Positions 1-7,116 of a stretch of 10,766 nt of DNA are shown here, in pieces. Positions within the stretch are counted from its first letter, which is position 1. Every line of letters starts with the position of its first letter. The stretch covers positions 1-10,766 of the forward strand of contig CAZHOV010000189.1 of NCBI GenBank assembly GCA_964534315.1, written 5' to 3'. The stretch is from CAZHOV01 sp964534315 (GTDB taxonomy: Bacteria; Bacteroidota; Bacteroidia; Chitinophagales; Saprospiraceae). The position numbers were made by a program, and so were the translations under genes. The notes under the pieces were generated by a model that saw nothing but the letters and a program-made list of their open reading frames with translations, did not search any database and was not told where the DNA came from.

Positions 1-40
1 TTTTTTCTCTTATTTCCCTGTATATCAGCACTCTGTATTA

Positions 41-159
41 AACAGGGTTTCCCTCTTGAACCCCTTCAGGGTTCTAAAAATGAATGCCTTAACTAACCCC
101 GCATTTCATACGGGGCTATACGCATTAAAGGCCTTCAGCCTTTTAGGTAATTTCCTAAA
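41..159. repeat. Block of short intergenic palindromes
   Basis: This gene-free stretch is a run of small perfect stem-loops. GAACCC/GGGTTC lies at 58-74 with loop CTTCA. CCCCG/CGGGG lies at 97-115. AAAGGC/GCCTTT lies at 127-143, again with loop CTTCA. TTTAGG/CCTAAA lies at 142-159, overlapping the previous one. Two hairpins share a loop but have unrelated stems, so structure rather than sequence appears to be kept. No ORF of credible length was seen in 1-336. The rest of the gap (180-336) is AT-rich and low in complexity, with repeated AAGTTGATTA-like words. Confidence 0.6.
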
Positions 160-242
160 TTATACTCATCCCTCCATTATTCATTGTTCATTACTACTTT
201 GTCAACTAAGTTGATTAAGTAAATTAAGTTGATTAGTTATGA

Positions 243-271
243 AATAAATTGCTGTAAAACAGCAATTTATT
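243..271 (-). terminator. Candidate terminator hairpin downstream of the S8 protease gene
   Basis: A perfect 13-bp stem (243-255 pairs with 259-271) closes on a 3-base AAA loop. It sits 66 bases beyond the stop codon of the minus-strand protease. The stem is AT-rich at its base and GC-richer near the loop. No long U tract follows on the minus strand (only TTTC), so the terminator role is inferred from position and stem strength. It could equally be an mRNA 3'-end stabiliser. Confidence 0.5.
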
Positions 272-336
272 CCTTTACTTAATTAACTATTAAACTCAAT
301 TAACTTTCTTTACTAACTATTACTAATTATTCATTC

Positions 337-3300
337 CTAATTGCTCTTTACCACTGATACTTTCTTCACGACCCGCTGACCTTCCATATCAATCATCAGG
401 ATATAGACCCCGTCTGTTACCTGGCGGATATCCAATTGGGTTTGCTCACCATCGGTAACATTTTGATTCCAGGATTTGAGGAGTTGGCCGGTGGTATTCA
501 GTAAAGAAATCTGAACATCCTGAGCCTGATCTACATCGAACTCAACAAATAGGTTTCCTGTTGTCGGATTCGGGAAGATCAACACTTTTTCCGTATTCAA
601 TACGACCGCTTGCTGGGACGATATGATACTTTCCTCTTCCACGGTGATCACATCTGAAATTGCATCGGTACAACCATCGGCGCTCGTCGCCACAAAACTG
701 ACGTGGTAAACGCCAGGTTCGGTATAGGTATGAACCGGATTTAATTCGGTGCTGGTGGTGCCATCGCCGAAATTCCAGTAGTAGGTATCGGCATTATCGG
801 CAGAACCAAAGAATTCAACTTCCGCCTCGCCATCTTCCAGGGTTACATCAGTATTTGATACCGTGAAGGTAGCAAAAGGAACGACCCCACCTGGCTCGGG
901 TACAACGGATACTGCTTTTCTTCCACAGAAATCAGCATACTCAATTTCCCAGTCAAAAAAATAGAAATAGCGATTATCCCCATCGCTGCTGGTTTTAATG
1001 CTTACCACATTATCAATAGTATAAGGATAATCCGTGCCATTGATCATGTGCAACAGGGGCTTTCCGGCAATTTGTACCAGTTCAAAGTCTTCACCAATTG
1101 GGATATCAAAATCGACTTCAACAACATGTTCTCCGGCATCGGGAACGGATACCGATTTGGAATCGATGATCGATCCCCCCTTGGTCCGTACTCCGATAAA
1201 GCGATTCCCGGAATCTTCAGAAAAGACCCGGATTGTTTTTAAGGTAAACGGCGAATACGCATCAAAGATCAATACGCCTTCACCATCGTCATCCCATTCG
1301 AACCCGTCATCAGTATTGGGTTCGCCTACGTTCTCCCGACGAACCATCTGAGCATAGACTTCTGTGGGATTTTGAATATCCGAAACGGTATAAACATCAC
1401 CCGTTGCAAGCAGATCCCCACCAGTTGACTGATCGTACCAGCGGACAAACCCAGGGCCATCTTTAAGGGCTCTTAAAGTAACTGTACTATTTTCACAAAC
1501 AACATCTGCATTCCCTTCAATTTCCACGTCGATCAATTGAGCATCGGTAACGATAGCGGTTGTACTCAATCGATTGTTGAGAAAACGAACATCCTCCAGG
1601 CCATTTGGATCGGATAGCTCTACCACCACCTCATAACTTCCTGCAGCCACTCCGGTAATGGGAGTAGCGGTATACTCTATCCGTTCCCCAGGTTCAAGTG
1701 AGCCTTCCCAGGTGACAGTGCCATCCGTTGATGAAGCACCGGAGAGTGTGTAATTAATATTCAGGGAAGTCAGCGTATTTTGTCCGCCATTTTCAAAATG
1801 GACGGTCAAGGCTAATTCATTGTTACAATTATTATTACTGGAGCGTGCATCCAGGATAATCACATCATTCGCTCTGGACACTGGCGGTGTGGGCGTATGC
1901 CCCTGATCGATCAGGTAATCATAAGCCGCTTTGACATCGATCATGCCCATGCCATAAGTATTATCTTCGCCCGTGGGGCCCAGGTCGATACAAGAATTAT
2001 AGAGCGCCAGCATGATATCCGTTCCTACCAAGTCTGGGAAAGCTTCTTGCAATAAGAGGATGGCTCCGGCAACGTGGGGAGAAGCCATAGAAGTTCCCCA
2101 AAGTAATGCATAATCTCCATTGGTTGAAGCCGAACGAATAGCAGAGCCTGGTGCAGAAACTTCAGGTTTGATAGCCAGGGAGCTGGTACTTCCCGGTGCA
2201 CAAGGTGTTGGTCCCCTGCTTGAAGAAGAGCTAATTGGCCAACTAGGATTATTAGCATCAATATTCCCAACAGAAAAAACTTTTACCAAATCTTCTGCTA
2301 TAAACGCCGGGGCGGTAACTGTTCCTGATGAAGGTCCAGAATTTCCTGCTGAAAAAGTCATTGCGACTCCCACAGCATAAAGGGCGTTAGCCGTAATCAG
2401 GGAAAAGCTGGGATATCCATTACATAAATCAGAACTAGTTCCTCCTCCCCAAGAGTTGTTGATCACATTTGGAATGTCATCTGAAGTGCCGATATTGCCA
2501 TCCGGGTTAAGCGCCCATTGGAAGGTTTGCCCGATTGATAATACAGAACCTCCTGAAAAGCCATCGCAAGCATCTCCAGGAGTACTTCCTCCAAGATTGA
2601 CTCCTCCCCCAATCCAGTGGGCATCAAACGCAACACCAATCGTGTCATGTTGCAACCGATCAAGCCCCACTATGGTTCCTGTAACATGAATACCGTGATT
2701 ATCTAGTTGCCCATTTACTTGTGTGCAGGGTTCTGGATCACCTTGCCCAGACCAGGCTTCATCATGAGGCACCCATTGTCCCCAATATTGGCTTTTAAGT
2801 GCCGGGTGGTTTTCGTCTCCTCCGGTATCAATAATCATAGCTTTGGTACCATAGCCCGTATAGCCTAAATCCCACATAGCATCCGCATTGATCGCCTTTA
2901 GTCCTTGCTCGGCGGCAACAGAAGTAGCAGGAGCTGGAGCACTAAGTTCTTCCTCATAACCCACAATTTTAGCTTTCCAATTGTCCTGGATCAGGGCCAC
3001 TTCGTCCATCCGGGCCAATTGCTCAATCATATTGCGGTGGGCGCTGAAGAAAATGGCATTGGTGATCCAAAGCGTTTCAATACTGTTGGGATCTACCCAT
3101 TCAGACTCTTCGAGCATGGCCACAATAGGCGGCTGTGTCTGATCGGCCTTTTCCTGAAGCAGGGGAATCAGCGTTTTTACGCGTTCCGCCTTGGGTGTAT
3201 TATTGGCATTGAATTGGCGCTCTAGCTCAGCAGCATCAACGCGGTCTTCCAGTATGATAAAAACGTTATGGTAAGCTTCCGGATCTGCATCGATCAACAC

Positions 3301-3393
3301 TTGCAGATCAGGGTGTATCTTTTCATTGGTCATTTGCGCCTGGACGGAAAAGAACAGACAGGAAAACAGGGTGATAAAAAATATGTGTCGCAT
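337..3393 (-). CDS. Secreted S8 (subtilisin-like) serine protease with PKD and T9SS sorting domains
   Basis: Predicted extracellular endopeptidase of 1018 residues. Residues 1-20 form a Sec signal peptide ending SVQAQ. Residues about 24-145 look like an I9-type inhibitory propeptide. The subtilase domain spans about 160-490 with the complete triad: Asp189 (AMIIDTGG), His233 (DNHGIHVTG) and Ser435 (GTSMASPH). Asn351 (SAGNSGP) is the expected oxyanion-hole residue. Next come a CARDB-like beta domain (about 508-615), an Ig-like domain (about 618-690), an unassigned beta-rich region (690-830) and a PKD domain (about 838-920, YYWNFGDGT). The T9SS type A sorting domain (about 936-1018) begins FPNPTTGN and ends in a Lys/Val-rich strand. 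Family knowledge says such tails direct passage through the outer membrane by T9SS, usually with cleavage and surface attachment. The ATG start gives an ideal signal peptide. A weak promoter match (TAcgTTTt, 3448-3455) lies upstream. Substrate unknown. Monocistronic by context. Confidence 0.95.
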   Translation of the reverse strand: MRHIFFITLFSCLFFSVQAQMTNEKIHPDLQVLIDADPEAYHNVFIILEDRVDAAELERQFNANNTPKAERVKTLIPLLQEKADQTQPPIVAMLEESEWVDPNSIETLWITNAIFFSAHRNMIEQLARMDEVALIQDNWKAKIVGYEEELSAPAPATSVAAEQGLKAINADAMWDLGYTGYGTKAMIIDTGGDENHPALKSQYWGQWVPHDEAWSGQGDPEPCTQVNGQLDNHGIHVTGTIVGLDRLQHDTIGVAFDAHWIGGGVNLGGSTPGDACDGFSGGSVLSIGQTFQWALNPDGNIGTSDDIPNVINNSWGGGTSSDLCNGYPSFSLITANALYAVGVAMTFSAGNSGPSSGTVTAPAFIAEDLVKVFSVGNIDANNPSWPISSSSSRGPTPCAPGSTSSLAIKPEVSAPGSAIRSASTNGDYALLWGTSMASPHVAGAILLLQEAFPDLVGTDIMLALYNSCIDLGPTGEDNTYGMGMIDVKAAYDYLIDQGHTPTPPVSRANDVIILDARSSNNNCNNELALTVHFENGGQNTLTSLNINYTLSGASSTDGTVTWEGSLEPGERIEYTATPITGVAAGSYEVVVELSDPNGLEDVRFLNNRLSTTAIVTDAQLIDVEIEGNADVVCENSTVTLRALKDGPGFVRWYDQSTGGDLLATGDVYTVSDIQNPTEVYAQMVRRENVGEPNTDDGFEWDDDGEGVLIFDAYSPFTLKTIRVFSEDSGNRFIGVRTKGGSIIDSKSVSVPDAGEHVVEVDFDIPIGEDFELVQIAGKPLLHMINGTDYPYTIDNVVSIKTSSDGDNRYFYFFDWEIEYADFCGRKAVSVVPEPGGVVPFATFTVSNTDVTLEDGEAEVEFFGSADNADTYYWNFGDGTTSTELNPVHTYTEPGVYHVSFVATSADGCTDAISDVITVEEESIISSQQAVVLNTEKVLIFPNPTTGNLFVEFDVDQAQDVQISLLNTTGQLLKSWNQNVTDGEQTQLDIRQVTDGVYILMIDMEGQRVVKKVSVVKSN

Positions 3394-3733
3394 CTTAAGG
3401 TATTAACTGAATTAAAAAAAAGGTTGCAGGTAAAAAACGAGTACGAAAAAACGTAATAAATGTTAAAATTACAATTTTTTATTGATAGATTCTGAGTGTT
3501 TGTCGTGAGTCAGTCATCAGACAGCTAGTTCGTTTCTACATCTCCATTGATAAGCGTTTCCACATCTTTATGTCAATACTCAGATCAACCCTGCCGTTTC
3601 AACGGTGGGAAATCTGAAAACAAGCTTAAGGTTTCAACCACTTTTTCAAACACCAGGGCAACTTGATTATTAGCGATGCGATAGGGCTACCTTTACCAAT
3701 TCGTTCAAATAGTAAGAGGATGAGCTTCGATGA
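3394..3733. other. Intergenic region without a credible gene
   Basis: No intact gene was seen. The first part is the AT-rich upstream region of the protease gene. A small palindrome CCGTT-TC-AACGG lies at 3594-3605. On the minus strand between about 3740 and 3610, two overlapping frames each give a short protein-like stretch, one containing FERIGKGSPIA and the other VFEKVVETLSLFSDFPPLKR before a stop. This could be the frameshifted tail of a decayed gene, possibly from a mobile element. The stretch is too short to name, and chance cannot be excluded. Confidence 0.3.
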
Positions 3734-3871
3734 CTTAATCTCTGGAGTGCATGGGGCTTAATCTCTGGAGTGCCTGGGGCTTAATCACCGGAGCGCCTGG
3801 GGCTTAATCTCTGGAGTGCATGGGGCTTAATCTCTGGAGTGCATGGGGCTTAATCTCTGGAGTGCATGGGG
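3734..3871. repeat. Six tandem copies of a 23-bp unit
   Basis: Six head-to-tail 23-bp units start at 3734, 3757, 3780, 3803, 3826 and 3849. Each begins CTTAATC and ends in GGGG, with core CTCTGGAGTGCAT. Units 1, 4, 5 and 6 are identical. Unit 2 differs at one base. Unit 3 differs at several (CACCGGAGCGCC in the core). There are no unique spacers, so this is not CRISPR. The period is not a multiple of three, which argues against coding. A seventh partial unit (CTTA) runs into the hairpin at 3875. Confidence 0.9.
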
Positions 3872-3874
3872 CTT

Positions 3875-3896
3875 ACCCACCATTAAAATGGTGGGT
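3875..3896. repeat. Perfect 10-bp hairpin ending the 23-bp repeat array
   Basis: ACCCACCATT at 3875-3884 pairs exactly with AATGGTGGGT at 3887-3896 around a 2-base AA centre (in practice a 4-base loop). It directly abuts the tandem array, so the two probably belong to one element. Stem-loops of this sort resemble the subterminal hairpins of IS200/IS605-type elements and REP units, but no transposase gene is present here. Confidence 0.7.
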
Positions 3897-4054
3897 TGAT
3901 ATTTTGATTTTCTAAAGAGATTATCATTTTTGGGCTTGGTTTTAGTTAAGTAGTAAGGCAAAAAATGTGCCTTGACAAATTAAATTAATTGCCTAACCCC
4001 TTACTTTACTTGCTTTAATCTAAAACTATTAACTACTAACCACACACTACTAAC
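3897..4054. other. AT-rich 3' flank of the LolA-like gene
   Basis: This gap is AT-rich with TTAGTAGT-like words on the minus strand just after the LolA-like stop codon. A similar TTAGTAATAGTTAGTA run follows the protease gene at about 300-335. A 6-bp hairpin (AAGGCA/TGCCTT, 3955-3973, 7-base loop) may be a weak terminator for the minus-strand gene. No U tract follows it. No ORF was seen. Confidence 0.4.
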
Positions 4055-4687
4055 CTACTTCACCTCAAACCTGCCTTCTTCTACTCCTGTGTTAATCTTG
4101 CGGTTGGAGAAGTTGATCTTGGTATAGTCTTCGGGGCTTTCGCGCATGATGATGGAGGAGACGAGCAGGTCTTGCTTTCCAAAATAAATGTCGATGCCGG
4201 AGATGTATTCTTTCAGCTTTTTATCGGTGGGCTTGAGTTTAACCAGGTAAGTGTCGGGGCTTTCCAGTAAATCGTATTCGAAATCTTCTCCGATGTTGAG
4301 TACGTCGCCGCGCAGACTGTGGTTGACCATACTGCTGATCTCCTGAAACATCTTATTGGACTGCAGGTTGAACTCGTTGATATTGCCCTCGTCATTGACG
4401 ACCATATTTTCATCATTGATCACCACGATGTAGGAATAAGGCTCCATGTACTCCCAACGCAGGCGGTTTTCCTGCTTGTAGAAAAACTTGCCGGAAGACT
4501 CAATATCTTCTTCTAGAAAGCTGAGATGCTTTTTTTGTACAAAATCGCAGACGATGGACTCCGTAGTCTCTGAAATTTCATTGAGCTGCTTGCGGAAAGC
4601 TTCCTGATCTTTGAGCGGAGTGAATTCCTGTGCGGAAAGAGGAATGATAAAGCCTATGAGTAGGATTGTATAGAGTATAATTCGCAT
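4055..4687 (-). CDS. LolA-like outer-membrane lipoprotein carrier protein
   Basis: A 210-residue periplasmic protein of the LolA superfamily, whose members shuttle lipoproteins (or related lipids) from inner to outer membrane in an open beta-barrel. The first 20 residues form a signal peptide ending PLSAQ with no lipobox cysteine, so the mature protein should be soluble. Diagnostic features are FVQKKHLSFLEEDIESSGKF at about 49-68, then the RLRWEYMEPYSYIVVINDE strand (about 75-93), typical of the family, which uses this half-barrel to hold acyl chains. The length matches family members. I chose the ATG at 4687; an in-frame TTG at 4714 would spoil the signal peptide and lie almost on the predicted transcription start. 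It follows the oxidoreductase gene on the same strand, 136 bases downstream, and has its own promoter-like sequence. LolA paralogues of this kind also occur in aryl-polyene/flexirubin clusters, so a dedicated lipid role is possible. Confidence 0.85.
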   Translation of the reverse strand: MRIILYTILLIGFIIPLSAQEFTPLKDQEAFRKQLNEISETTESIVCDFVQKKHLSFLEEDIESSGKFFYKQENRLRWEYMEPYSYIVVINDENMVVNDEGNINEFNLQSNKMFQEISSMVNHSLRGDVLNIGEDFEYDLLESPDTYLVKLKPTDKKLKEYISGIDIYFGKQDLLVSSIIMRESPEDYTKINFSNRKINTGVEEGRFEVK

Positions 4688-4728
4688 GATAATTATTTTT
4701 GAATAAAGGGACAAGGGATCATTGGAGA

Positions 4729-4760
4729 CAAAAATAAATAGGCGTTGTTTATTAATCGAA
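4729..4760 (-). promoter_or_regulatory. Bacteroidota-type promoter for the LolA-like gene
   Basis: On the minus strand, TATTTTTG (4729-4736) matches the TAnnTTTG -7 box in every fixed position. TTCG (4757-4760) lies 20 bases upstream, one mismatch from the TTTG -33 box. Transcription would start near 4722, giving a leader of about 35 bases to the ATG at 4687. This supports that start and lets the gene be expressed independently of the oxidoreductase. Confidence 0.55.
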
Positions 4761-4793
4761 TTTTGGGGTTGAATTGTTGTGTAGGTTTTTGTA

Positions 4794-4862
4794 TTTCTCG
4801 CAAAGACGCAACGTCCGCAACGTTTAGAAAGAACCTCGCGGACGTTGCGTCTTTGCGAGAAA
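4794..4862. repeat. 25-bp-arm palindrome overlapping the oxidoreductase 3' end
   Basis: Positions 4794-4818 are the exact reverse complement of 4838-4862, separated by a 19-base loop. The arm contains TTTCTCGCAAAGACGCAACG. The oxidoreductase stop codon TAA (4824-4826) falls in the loop, and the upper arm encodes the last residues of that protein. The arm resembles the CGCAAAGACGCAA palindromic repeats often seen in Bacteroidota. In RNA it would form a very stable hairpin between the two minus-strand genes and could act as terminator or 3'-end protector. Confidence 0.9.
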
Positions 4863-6455
4863 CTTATCTCTGTTTTTAAACAACTGCCAGATTAGCTTCC
4901 ACTTGAGTATGGCGAAGGCGGTGAAGTAGCCGGAGAACAAAGCTCCTCCTACCCCAACGGTGATTATGTCCTGCCCGGTTAGGTAGTAGTTTTTGATAGG
5001 CGTATAGGGGCGCAGCCAGTTTTGGCGGAAGCGGGCGGGGGTGTGTTCCAGGCCGTAGATCTCTCCGTGCTGGTAGTTGGTAAAATGGCGGGTGGAGAGG
5101 GGGGTGGAGAACTCGACATACTCCAAATGAGGCTCCAGTTGGGGAAAGTGTTTTAGCAGGCCGCTCAGCATTTTTGATTTGATCGTTGTTTTGAGTTGGT
5201 TGTAAGCCTCCGGCCGCTTTTGCCAGTTGGTATTCTGCCACTGTTGCACCCAATGGTAGGGAAAAGGGCTGATCACCTGCAGGGTTGCCATACCAGGCTT
5301 GCGTTCCGGCCAGGAAGGATCTTTGGCCGAAGGGAAAGAGACATAGAGTAATGGCAGGGGGGCATCGGGATCTTCTTCATACTTTTCAAAGCCCTGATCA
5401 AAATTATTACCCGAATAGACCCAGTAGTTGCACTTGGGCAGCTTAAGGTCCTGATCACTGGCATTGAGACCAATATAGAGGCAGCCGTGGGCAATAGAAG
5501 GCCGGATTTTAGCGAGACTTTCGTACATCTTTTGAGGCAGGACACCTTCAGGCAGAAAACGCATCAGCGAGTTGTACGCTCCCGCATTGCTCACCACCCG
5601 TTTTGCCCGGAGCTGGTCGCCATTGGTCAGCTGTACGCCGACCGCTTTTTTTCCGTTAAGGAGTACCTTCTCTACTTCCGTTTTAATGACCACCTTGCCT
5701 CCATATTTTTCCAGTACGCTGATGAGTGTTCCGTGTATATTCGCAGCTCCGCCAACCGGGTAGGCGCCACCGTCCTGGAAGTGATCTTCGATCGCCACAT
5801 GCACCATAAAGCTGGAGCGTTTGGGAGGCAGTCCGTAATTACCGCAGCGAGTGGCCAGGAGAGCGATCAGTTCTTCATTATCGGTGAGCGAACGCAGTAC
5901 TTCATAAGTGGTTTGGTCTGACCACGGATAAAAGTTTTTACGCAGGAAATAACCCGCCGTCTTGCTGAGCCAGGGTGGCATGGTGCGTTCGCCAAAGAAC
6001 ATACCGCCGTAGGCACCCACCTGCTTCAGGAGCTCAAAATACCGCTCGATCGCCTGTTGTTCCTCCGGAAACTGTTTCAGTAAATAGGCCTTTGTCCGTT
6101 CGCGTCCTTTATACCAGGTGTAGTGATTATCGCCGATAATGGCTTTATCGTAGATCTCCCCCATATCCGCCCATTCCAGCTGCCCTTCTGTGACATAGTT
6201 GAACACCCGCGCCATCATGGAGTCGGGTTGGTTGACCTGGCCTACGTAGTGTACGCCGACATCCCACTCAAATTGTTTGCGTTTGAAGGTATGGGAATAG
6301 CCGCCGGGTACATAGTGGCGTTCCAGCACCAGTACCTTCTGCCCCGCTTTGGCGAGCAGGATGGCCGTGGTTAGTCCGCCGATACCGGAGCCGATGATGA
6401 GGGTATCGTAGGCTGTATTGGCTAACCGGGTATGATATTTAGGGTGTTTGATCAA
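4824..6455 (-). CDS. FAD-dependent oxidoreductase, CrtISO / retinol saturase-like
   Basis: A 543-residue flavoprotein of the phytoene desaturase superfamily. The N-terminal Rossmann dinucleotide-binding motif is YDTLIIGSGIGGLTTAILLA (16-35; Gly22, Gly24, Gly27), with the acidic ribose-binding Glu45 in VLVLERH and then PGGYSHTF. A second conserved FAD patch near the C-terminus is TGQDIITVGVGGALFSGY (493-510). The overall pattern, including the early WDVGVHYVG, is closest to carotenoid isomerases and all-trans-retinol 13,14-reductases, so isomerisation or saturation of a polyene or isoprenoid is likely; the true substrate is unknown. The reading frame has no ATG before residue 80. An upstream in-frame TAA leaves TTG at 6455 as the only start that keeps the whole FAD motif. 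The natural end appears to be near KNRDK; the final FLAKTQRPRGSF is encoded by the palindrome at 4794-4862. The LolA-like gene follows on the same strand. Confidence 0.88.
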   Translation of the reverse strand: MIKHPKYHTRLANTAYDTLIIGSGIGGLTTAILLAKAGQKVLVLERHYVPGGYSHTFKRKQFEWDVGVHYVGQVNQPDSMMARVFNYVTEGQLEWADMGEIYDKAIIGDNHYTWYKGRERTKAYLLKQFPEEQQAIERYFELLKQVGAYGGMFFGERTMPPWLSKTAGYFLRKNFYPWSDQTTYEVLRSLTDNEELIALLATRCGNYGLPPKRSSFMVHVAIEDHFQDGGAYPVGGAANIHGTLISVLEKYGGKVVIKTEVEKVLLNGKKAVGVQLTNGDQLRAKRVVSNAGAYNSLMRFLPEGVLPQKMYESLAKIRPSIAHGCLYIGLNASDQDLKLPKCNYWVYSGNNFDQGFEKYEEDPDAPLPLLYVSFPSAKDPSWPERKPGMATLQVISPFPYHWVQQWQNTNWQKRPEAYNQLKTTIKSKMLSGLLKHFPQLEPHLEYVEFSTPLSTRHFTNYQHGEIYGLEHTPARFRQNWLRPYTPIKNYYLTGQDIITVGVGGALFSGYFTAFAILKWKLIWQLFKNRDKFLAKTQRPRGSF

Positions 6456-6464
6456 GGGAAAAAC

Positions 6465-6539
6465 GGTTTAACGGTTTAATGGTACAATGGTACAATGGTA
6501 CAATGGTATAACGGTATAAAGGTATAAAAACGGTGTAAT
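6465..6539. repeat. Degenerate octamer tandem repeat beside the oxidoreductase start
   Basis: Eight consecutive 8-bp units of the form GGTnnAAn run from 6465 to 6528: GGTTTAAC, GGTTTAAT, GGTACAAT three times, GGTATAAC, then GGTATAAA twice. GGTGTAAT follows at 6532-6539 after a 3-base gap. The array begins 9 bases upstream of the TTG start of the divergent minus-strand oxidoreductase, so it occupies that gene's leader or promoter. A change in copy number would alter spacing there. The rest of the stretch to 6612 holds no gene. Confidence 0.85.
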
Positions 6540-6612
6540 GGTGGAAAGGGAGTAAACGTTTTTTCCTGATATGCCGATTCCTGTTAGCTCTTGTTACTAG
6601 GGCTGTTGGGGG

Positions 6613-6758
6613 GTAGGCTCCAGTAATTGAGGTGAGGAGGTGTCTACCAGCAGGGTTTAAGCCTCTCCCCGGCCCTCTCCAGAGGAGAGGGAGGGCTTTT
6701 GGTGGGGACGAGACGTCCCCATAAGGTAAGTTGGAGACGAGGACGTCTCCAACAGCAT
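6613..6758. repeat. 146-bp repeat module, copy A
   Basis: This module recurs at 8308-8453 with the same length and six substitutions. It contains four stem-loops. The first pairs 6613-6621 with 6639-6647 (one mismatch, one wobble) and is followed by CAGCAGG. The second is CCCTCTCC-AGA-GGAGAGGG at 6673-6691, inside a longer imperfect palindrome. The third is GGGGACG-AGA-CGTCCCC at 6704-6720. The fourth is GGAGACG-AGGA-CGTCTCC at 6733-6750, followed by AACAGCA. Translated ORFs through the module are artefacts of the repeat. The fourth hairpin is also the first unit of the tandem array below. Confidence 0.85.
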
Positions 6759-6867
6759 ATCGTTGGGTTAGGGACGAGGACGTCTCCAACAGCATATCGT
6801 TGGGTTGGAGACGAGGACGTCTCCAATAGCATATCGTTGGGTTAGGGACGAGGACGTCTCCAACAGC
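6733..6867. repeat. Array of REP-like hairpins with exact 37-bp period
   Basis: Four units start at 6733, 6770, 6807 and 6844. Each is an 18-bp stem-loop plus a 19-base linker beginning AACAGCAT or AATAGCAT and ending GTTGGGTT. Units 1 and 3 carry GGAGACG-AGGA-CGTCTCC. Units 2 and 4 carry AGGGACG-AGGA-CGTCTCC, which pairs through a G-U wobble on the plus strand. The linker can add a CCAAC/GTTGG stem. The last unit is cut off after CAACAGCA. The linkers are shared, not unique, so this is not a CRISPR array. Confidence 0.9.
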
Positions 6868-6878
6868 AAGCGATTAAA

Positions 6879-7073
6879 AAGGTGCAGCGCACCTTCATCT
6901 TGATAGTTAAAAAAAACAACATTTTTTTTGGTGCAGCGCACCTTGATATTGTAATCACATAAGCCTAATGGTTTGGAGATATACATTGGGCCTCACATAA
7001 TATCAAGCTCCTCCGGAGCATGTAAAATCTACGCCGGAATTAAAACTACCAATAGGTTGCTCCGCTGGAGCAA
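6879..7073. repeat. Second intergenic palindrome block (GGTGCAGCGCACC type)
   Basis: No gene lies here. AAGGTGC-AGC-GCACCTT (6879-6895) and GGTGC-AGC-GCACC (6930-6942) flank an A8/T8 hairpin (6909-6929). CTTGATATT (6942-6950) pairs with AATATCAAG (6999-7007) to enclose 48 bases. GCTCC-TCC-GGAGC lies at 7007-7019 and TTGCTCC-GCT-GGAGCAA at 7057-7073. This is a different family from the GGAGACG hairpins on either side, because stems, loops and flanks do not match. Remaining bases to 7116 show nothing further. Confidence 0.7.
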
Positions 7074-7116
7074 TTTTATTAGGTGTAGCTTTCGAGTATT
7101 TTCATACTGGTGGAAT

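Noticed and set aside
3610..3740. Transposase remnant on the minus strand
   Set aside because: Two short frames look protein-like, but each is under about 45 codons and no transposase motif is visible, so I left it as a note in the intergenic entry.
3734..3871. CRISPR or coding repeat
   Set aside because: Units abut with no spacers, and the 23-bp period shifts the reading frame each unit.
4876..5253. 125-codon minus-strand ORF inside the oxidoreductase gene
   Set aside because: It is an alternate-frame shadow of a well-supported FAD protein, rich in Pro and Arg with no domain.
5487..5921. 144-codon plus-strand ORF
   Set aside because: It lies wholly antisense to the oxidoreductase and has no recognisable motif.
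6733..6867. CRISPR array
   Set aside because: The repeats are palindromic and regularly spaced at 37 bp, but the linkers between them are the same sequence, and no cas gene is present.
6439..6986. Minus-strand ORFs of 62 to 118 codons rich in ETSSSPTQRYAVGD-like segments
   Set aside because: They are translations of the hairpin repeats; the repeated peptides follow the DNA period, and no recognisable domain or independent start region is seen.
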